Shown: one piece after another, positions 32,294-35,813 of the stretch | Layout: each line of letters begins with the position of its first letter | Position numbering within the stretch: the first letter of the stretch is position 1 | Assembly: GCA_018714485.1 (NCBI GenBank) | Contig: DVNJ01000019.1 | Span: forward strand, 1 to 35,813 | Source: Candidatus Caccalectryoclostridium excrementigallinarum | Lineage (GTDB): Bacteria > Bacillota > Clostridia > Christensenellales > UBA3700 | Direction of reading: 5' to 3' | Length of the DNA stretch: 35,813 nt | The notes under the pieces: model-generated | Told to the model about the DNA's origin: nothing | Seen by the model: only the letters and a program-made list of their open reading frames with translations | Databases searched by the model: none | Translations under genes and position numbers: made by a program

Positions 32294-32331
32294 CCCGCGG
32301 CATGTAGGGTGATTATTCGTTTTGCCGCGGG
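32294..32331. repeat. inverted repeat upstream of dnaA
   Basis: Perfect 9-bp arms CCCGCGGCA (32294-32302) and TGCCGCGGG (32323-32331) around a 20-base AT-richer loop. It lies between the dnaA and YbjN-like promoters. No T tract follows on either strand, so it is not an obvious terminator. The interval 32243-32389 otherwise shows a weaker stem (AAGCGC/GCGCTT) and no consensus DnaA boxes. Confidence 0.6.
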
Positions 32332-32389
32332 CGGGAGAAATACTCCCTCGCTTATTGATTCAAAAAAAGATGGCAAAAGTTTCCTATGT

Positions 32390-32418
32390 TTGCAAGAATT
32401 TTACGCAAAATTTACAAA
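32390..32418 (+). promoter_or_regulatory. promoter of the YbjN-like gene
   Basis: TTGCAA (32390-32395), 17-base spacer, TACAAA (32413-32418), followed by GGAGAG (32432-32437) and the ATG at 32450. Confidence 0.5.
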
Positions 32419-32449
32419 ACCCGCGGAAAACGGAGAGAACGAAAAAGTC

Positions 32450-32821
32450 ATGCGCTTTTCCGTCAAGGGCAACGATCTTGACATGGATTGCATCATCAAA
32501 TTCATCGCCGCGGGAACGGGGCTTACCTTTCTTTCGCCCATACCCGTGACCTTCAAGGACGACAAGATCTTCGACGGGCTCATGGCGATCAACGAGATCA
32601 ACAAGCAGCTCGGCATAGGCAGCCTTGATTTTGACATGGAGACGGGCGGAGTACTCTATAACATCACCAACTTCTTCGCGGGCTGCACTTTGGATTCGGA
32701 CGAGATCTTTATGCTGCTCATTCATCTGCCGCTTGAAATAGTGGACAAATATAACGACAAGCTGCTGCTCTTGTCGCTGGGCGCCATAGATTTTCAGGAA
32801 TTTTTGAACAAAATATCTTAA
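32450..32821 (+). CDS. YbjN-like domain protein
   Basis: 123 residues. MRFSVKGNDLDMDCIIKF, then IFDGLMAINEINKQLGIGSLDFDMETGGVLYNITNFF, resembles the strand/helix pattern of YbjN-type proteins (N-terminal sheet, a helix with paired Asn/Ile, and a D-x-E-x-G-x-V/I-x-Y strand). YbjN proteins have a secretion-chaperone-like fold and no defined reaction. An upstream in-frame GTG (32309) would add 47 residues, but that stretch has different codon use and overlaps the inverted repeat, so I use the ATG behind GGAGAG. Divergent from dnaA. Confidence 0.65.
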   Translation: MRFSVKGNDLDMDCIIKFIAAGTGLTFLSPIPVTFKDDKIFDGLMAINEINKQLGIGSLDFDMETGGVLYNITNFFAGCTLDSDEIFMLLIHLPLEIVDKYNDKLLLLSLGAIDFQEFLNKIS

Positions 32822-32829
32822 AGGAAAAC

Positions 32830-32852
32830 GGGCGGAGCGATCCGTCCTTTTT
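32830..32852 (+). terminator. terminator of the YbjN-like gene
   Basis: 7-bp stem GGGCGGA / TCCGTCC (one G-T pair) with a GCGA loop followed by TTTTT. Confidence 0.85.
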
Positions 32853-32905
32853 GCCGCCTTTTTCGGCAAAGCCCGCGCTTTGTCGTATTTTACCGTGCCT
32901 TTTGG

Positions 32906-33901
32906 CTATTTGTCCTTAGGCAAAGCCGCGTTGCGCCTTTCGCGGCGCAGGATAATTATCTTTCCCGAGAGATAAGAGAGAATGAGCGCGGGTAAAAGGG
33001 GCGCCAAACTTCCCGCAAGGGCTTCCGTCCGATCGAGCGGGCGGGGCATATATATCGTCGCAAGCGCGATCGCGAGCGCCGTGCACATCATCACGAGAGC
33101 GGAAGAGAGGTTAAAGGCGCGCCAATTAAAGTCGGAGGCGAAGGCGGAGGGGATGCGGAAACCGAAGAAGTCGTTGCGAGGCACGAACATCAGCATGCTT
33201 GCCAAAAGCCAATAGATAAAGGCGAGCACGGCAGTCATGACGATGGGGAAAGGCTCGGCGTCGGGCGGGGCAAGCCCCTGCTTTTGCGCCGCGGCATGGC
33301 AGCTTATCACGCTCGTTACCGTCGTCGCCAAAGACACGAGCGAGACGAGCAAAAACACGCAGCAATAGGCGTCGATATGTCTTTTGCTGCGGAACATCGG
33401 CGCGTTGGGGCGCTTGACGTAATAGATAATAAGCGTTATTAGGGCGGCTGCCGTCAAGACAAACAGCAACATTGCGCCTATGGAAAGCTCTCTCACGTCG
33501 CCCATGCGGTCGGCTTGAAAATCGGCGTTGAAATGCACGGGCAGGGGCGAGGGCAGATACGCGCGCGCCGCCGCGAGGATAAAGAGCGGGATACCCGCGA
33601 TCGCCGCGATGACGCTCGTCCAAACGCCGAAACGCCTTTTTATCTCTTTTTGCCGCTGAGCGTTGAAGAGATCGGCGGCGGAGAAGTTTTCGTCGGTGAA
33701 ATAATCTGTTTTGACGTTGAACTCACGGCAGAGCGCGAGCAAAAATCCCAAGTCGGGCAGGGCTTTGCCCGTCTCCCACTTGGAAAGATTTTTGTCGGAA
33801 GTATAGATTTTTTCCGCGAGCTGCTTTTGCGTAAGTCCGCGTTCTTTTCTCAGAGCGGCTATTTTTTCGCCCACGCTCGCCGGCAAGCTTTTTTCTTCCA
33901 T
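32906..33901 (-). CDS. XRE-family HTH regulator fused to an SdpI-like (DUF1648) membrane domain
   Basis: 331 residues. The N-terminus is a classical XRE DNA-binding domain (about 9-65: GEKIAALRKERGLTQKQLAEKI ... SKWETGKALPDL). From about residue 90 come six hydrophobic segments. Segments 1-2 flank LPVHFNADFQADRMGD, the DUF1648 motif, and FGFRIPSAFASDFNW resembles SdpI, the immunity/signal protein of the SdpC toxin. It is therefore a membrane-tethered regulator that may sense a peptide or envelope stress at the bilayer. The start ATG follows GGAGGAAAAA; the longer frame is unsupported. It is a monocistronic unit with its own promoter. A TTAGGGCGGCT copy lies in a transmembrane segment. Confidence 0.88.
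   Translation of the reverse strand: MEEKSLPASVGEKIAALRKERGLTQKQLAEKIYTSDKNLSKWETGKALPDLGFLLALCREFNVKTDYFTDENFSAADLFNAQRQKEIKRRFGVWTSVIAAIAGIPLFILAAARAYLPSPLPVHFNADFQADRMGDVRELSIGAMLLFVLTAAALITLIIYYVKRPNAPMFRSKRHIDAYCCVFLLVSLVSLATTVTSVISCHAAAQKQGLAPPDAEPFPIVMTAVLAFIYWLLASMLMFVPRNDFFGFRIPSAFASDFNWRAFNLSSALVMMCTALAIALATIYMPRPLDRTEALAGSLAPLLPALILSYLSGKIIILRRERRNAALPKDK
33439..33449 (+). repeat. interspersed motif TTAGGGCGGCT, copy E
   Basis: Antisense within a transmembrane segment (A-A-A-L-I-T) of the XRE/SdpI gene; flanks GCGTTA and GCCGTCA. Confidence 0.7.
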
Positions 33902-33923
33902 TTTTTCCTCCTCGGTCGCTTTC

Positions 33924-33952
33924 ATCATAGCCCAAACTTGCGCCGCGGTCAA
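33924..33952 (-). promoter_or_regulatory. promoter of the XRE/SdpI-like gene
   Basis: Minus strand: TTGACC (33947-33952), 17-base spacer, TATGAT (33924-33929). Confidence 0.8.
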
Positions 33953-34046
33953 GGCAAAAGCGTAAGTGTGCGCTCTACGATGAGTAGAATGAGCATAAGG
34001 AGCATATTTTCTGCACGCGGCGGAAGAAAAAATCATATGATGGACT

Positions 34047-35117
34047 ATGAAAGTCTGCGTCTATGCCATCGCCAAAAACGAGGAAAAATTCGCGCGCCGC
34101 TGGCTGGATTCCATGTCGGAGGCGGACGGCGTCTATGTTCTCGACACGGGTTCGAGCGACGAAACCGTGCGCCTGCTCAAAGAGGGCGGCGCGATCGTGG
34201 AGCAAAGGATATTCGAGCCCTTCCGCTTTGACGACGCGCGCAACGCCTCGCTCGCCATGGTGCCCGACGACGCGGACGTCTGCGTCTGCACGGACATAGA
34301 CGAAGTCTTTCATCGCGGTTGGCGCGCCGCCATAGAAAAGGCGTTCGCCTCGGGCGCGGAGACGGTCTATTATCGCTATACCTGGAATTTTCTGCCTTCG
34401 GGGGAGGAAGGGCACGTCTTTTGGCTGAACAACGCGCATAGAAGGCACGGCTTTTTCTGGAAGCATCCCGTTCACGAGGTGATCTGCACAAAAGACGGTC
34501 ACGAGCCGCGCTCCGCGATCGCAAGGGGCGTTCAGCTCGACCATCTCGCCGACGAGAGCAAGTCGAGAGCGCAATATCTGCCGCTTTTGGAGCTTTCCGT
34601 CAGGGAAGATCCCGAGGACGACCGCAATTCGCACTACTTGGGCAGGGAATATCTCTTTTACCGCCGCTATGACGAGGCGATCGCGGAATTAACGCGCCAT
34701 TTGTCGCTCAAAAGCGCGCGCTGGAGCGACGAGCGCAGCGCGTCCATGCGCTATATCGCGCGGGCATACAAGGCGAAAGGCGAGCGCGCCGAGGCGGAAA
34801 AGTGGTATCTTAGGGCGGCTGCCGAAGCGCCTTACCTGCGCGAAGCGAACGTCGAGGCGGCGCAGTTTTACCTTGCCGAGAAAAATTGGCACGGCGCTTG
34901 CTTTTTCGCGCTCAAAGCCCTTGAAATAAAGGAGCGTTCCATGTCCTATATCAACGAGCCGGACGCCTGGAGCTGGGCGCCATACGACTGCCTCGCCGTC
35001 GCGCTTTGGTATTTGGGGGACAAAGAGGGCGCGCAAAGCAACGCCGAGCGCGCGCTTGCCTATGCGCCGCAAAACGAGCGGCTGAAAAACAATCTTCGCA
35101 TAATTTTAGGAGGCTGA
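34047..35117 (+). CDS. TPR-containing family 2-type glycosyltransferase
   Basis: 356 residues. The N-terminal GT-A domain has [28 protein letters not shown] (32-40) and the metal/nucleotide-sugar motif TDIDE (Asp83, Asp85). From about residue 190 the protein continues as helical TPR-like repeats ([58 protein letters not shown]). Such enzymes often glycosylate proteins, the TPR part recognising the acceptor. Its stop is one base from the start of the collagen-like gene, whose ribosome binding site lies inside it, so the two are coupled. The start lacks a clear Shine-Dalgarno; a TATGAT box ends five bases before the ATG but has no good -35. No membrane segment, so cytosolic. Confidence 0.9.
   Translation: MKVCVYAIAKNEEKFARRWLDSMSEADGVYVLDTGSSDETVRLLKEGGAIVEQRIFEPFRFDDARNASLAMVPDDADVCVCTDIDEVFHRGWRAAIEKAFASGAETVYYRYTWNFLPSGEEGHVFWLNNAHRRHGFFWKHPVHEVICTKDGHEPRSAIARGVQLDHLADESKSRAQYLPLLELSVREDPEDDRNSHYLGREYLFYRRYDEAIAELTRHLSLKSARWSDERSASMRYIARAYKAKGERAEAEKWYLRAAAEAPYLREANVEAAQFYLAEKNWHGACFFALKALEIKERSMSYINEPDAWSWAPYDCLAVALWYLGDKEGAQSNAERALAYAPQNERLKNNLRIILGG
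34810..34820 (+). repeat. interspersed motif TTAGGGCGGCT, copy F
   Basis: In the sense strand of the glycosyltransferase, encoding L-R-A-A with the otherwise uncommon AGG codon; downstream flank GCCGAAG. Confidence 0.7.
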
Positions 35118-35118
35118 T

Positions 35119-35813
35119 ATGCCTATTTTCGACAACAAAGTTTGCGGTCCCTGCTGCAACTGCAAGCCGGGGCCGCGCGGAGCGACAGGTCCGACGGGAC
35201 CGCAGGGCACGAGCGTTTCCCTGATAGGTCCCACGGGCGCCACCGGTCCCATGGGCGCGAGAGGCGCGACAGGTCCCACCGGTCCTCGCGGGATCACGGG
35301 TCCGACCGGACCTCAGGGCGCGGTCGGTATTCAGGGCAGAACGGGCGACATCGGCGCCACGGGCCCCACGGGTCCGACGGGTCCTCAGGGCGCGGCGGGA
35401 AGCGTCGGCGCGATCGGTCCCACCGGACCTACCGGTCCTCAGGGCGCTGCGGGAGTGGGCGTTACCGGTCCCACCGGTCCGACAGGCCCCGCGGGAGGTC
35501 CCACCGGTCCGACAGGTCCCGCAGGTGCGGCAGGTGCAACGGGCGCAACCGGTCCTACGGGTCCTACAGGGCCGCAGGGCGACGCGGGAGCGCAGGGCTT
35601 ACAGGGTGACGCAGGTCCTACGGGACCGACGGGACCCACAGGTCCGCAGGGTACGGAAGGCGCGCAAGGTCCCGCAGGTGCGGCGGGCGCAACGGGAGCA
35701 ACCGGTCCTACCGGTCCCACCGGTCCGCAGGGCGACGCGGGAGCACAGGGATTACAGGGCGATGCGGGTCCTACGGGACCTACGGGACCGACAGGCCCCA
35801 CAGGTCCGCAGGG
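35119..35813 (+). CDS. collagen-like Gly-X-Y repeat surface protein (partial)
   Basis: The first 231 residues are in the window and the gene continues past the right edge. A short head [18 protein letters not shown] with Cys9, 12, 13 and 15 leads directly into Gly-X-Y triplets dominated by GPT, GAT, GPQ and GAA. There are short interruptions (TSVSLI at about 31-36, and near GVGVTG and AGGPTG). It has no signal peptide, like exosporium/BclA-type collagen proteins of Bacillus and Clostridioides. The Thr-rich triplets are potential O-glycosylation sites, and the glycosyltransferase one base upstream is the natural partner. TTTAGGAGGC supplies the ribosome binding site. An internal duplication with a 153-base period is visible from 35521. 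Confidence 0.92.
   Translation, partial: MPIFDNKVCGPCCNCKPGPRGATGPTGPQGTSVSLIGPTGATGPMGARGATGPTGPRGITGPTGPQGAVGIQGRTGDIGATGPTGPTGPQGAAGSVGAIGPTGPTGPQGAAGVGVTGPTGPTGPAGGPTGPTGPAGAAGATGATGPTGPTGPQGDAGAQGLQGDAGPTGPTGPTGPQGTEGAQGPAGAAGATGATGPTGPTGPQGDAGAQGLQGDAGPTGPTGPTGPTGPQ
35521..35813 (+). repeat. 153-base tandem repeat within the collagen-like gene
   Basis: The block beginning GCAGGTGCGGC at 35521 recurs at 35674 with few changes, including GGCGACGCGGGAGC and the LQGDAG segment. Each unit encodes 51 residues (17 triplets). The second copy is cut by the window end; more copies may follow. Confidence 0.75.

Noticed and set aside
32309..32449. N-terminal extension of the YbjN-like protein from a GTG at 32309
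   Set aside because: AT-rich codon use unlike the downstream part, overlap with a perfect inverted repeat, and a promoter plus ribosome binding site located inside it favour the ATG at 32450.
32183..32460. Search for oriC (DnaA boxes) and parS near dnaA and parB
   Set aside because: Only imperfect TTATCCACA-like strings were seen (for example inside the start of dnaA), not clustered. No TGTTTCACGTGAAACA-type parS was found by eye.
35106..35801. Minus-strand ORFs encoding Gly-Pro-Val collagen-like repeats
   Set aside because: They are the complement of GGT-CCN-ACN codons of the plus-strand collagen gene. There is no ribosome binding site, and the plus-strand gene has a proper start and context.
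1..35813. CRISPR arrays, tRNA or rRNA genes, prophage modules
   Set aside because: No regularly spaced repeats, no cloverleaf apart from the tmRNA tRNA-like domain, and no phage structural genes were seen.

Overview
The window is a GC-rich (by eye mid-50s percent) chromosomal segment of a strictly fermentative, anaerobic, Gram-positive-type bacterium. I infer class Clostridia, possibly an uncultured Christensenellales-like lineage. The inference rests on AdhE, a Hnd/Hyd-type [FeFe] hydrogenase operon, a CoA-transferase, both PPi- and ATP-dependent phosphofructokinases, meso-diaminopimelate dehydrogenase, WhiA next to DnaE, and MnmE/ParB/DnaA in one neighbourhood. No phylogenetic search was possible.

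Layout. 1-125: edge of an IS30-like element. 130-2930: adhE (minus) with a sigma-A promoter bracketed by two Rex-type operators. 3092-4716: cyclophilin, a LOG-like protein and a low-molecular-weight phosphatase (plus). 4694-6007: small ORF and a GH16 lipoprotein. 6058-6491: decayed GH2 glycosidase gene that keeps its promoter and an operator-like palindrome. 6551-7650: ddh. 7677-11687: hnd/hyd hydrogenase operon (HndB-like, HndC/HydB, HndD/HydA). 11713-13076: acetyl-CoA hydrolase/CoA-transferase. 13155-14753: DUF1846 protein (plus). 14757-22655: PHP - whiA - dnaE - pfkA - PPi-pfk, all minus. 22794-23235: ssrA (tmRNA), followed by a duplicated ssrA 3' end (an integration-type scar) and an AT-rich gene-free patch to 23816. 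23817-25380: rlmD-type methyltransferase and a small basic ORF. 25558-26194: trxA with an overlapping TIGR04076 gene. 26205-27571: mnmE. 27601-32242: dnaA - parB - acyltransferase - ROK glucokinase operon (minus). 32390-32852: YbjN-like protein. 32906-33952: XRE/SdpI-like membrane regulator. 34047-35813: TPR-glycosyltransferase coupled to a collagen-like surface protein that runs off the window.

How it fits together. Carbon enters through glycosidases and ROK kinase, passes two phosphofructokinases, and the reductant is disposed of by AdhE (ethanol) and the NAD(H)-linked hydrogenase. Both of these reductant sinks have Rex-like palindromes at their promoters. The right half holds replication and information-processing genes (dnaA, parB, dnaE, mnmE, rlmD, ssrA) and then a cell-surface module in which the glycosyltransferase is the obvious candidate to modify the Gly-Pro-Thr repeats.

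Three signals not explained by single genes stand out. An 11-base motif TTAGGGCGGCT (with one variant) is scattered inside unrelated genes only between 24 and 35 kb. Several housekeeping genes (dnaA, mnmE, rlmD, PHP) have the -10 box 6-10 bases from the start codon, implying leaderless mRNAs. The ssrA 3' end has a 23-base perfect direct repeat 184 bases away.
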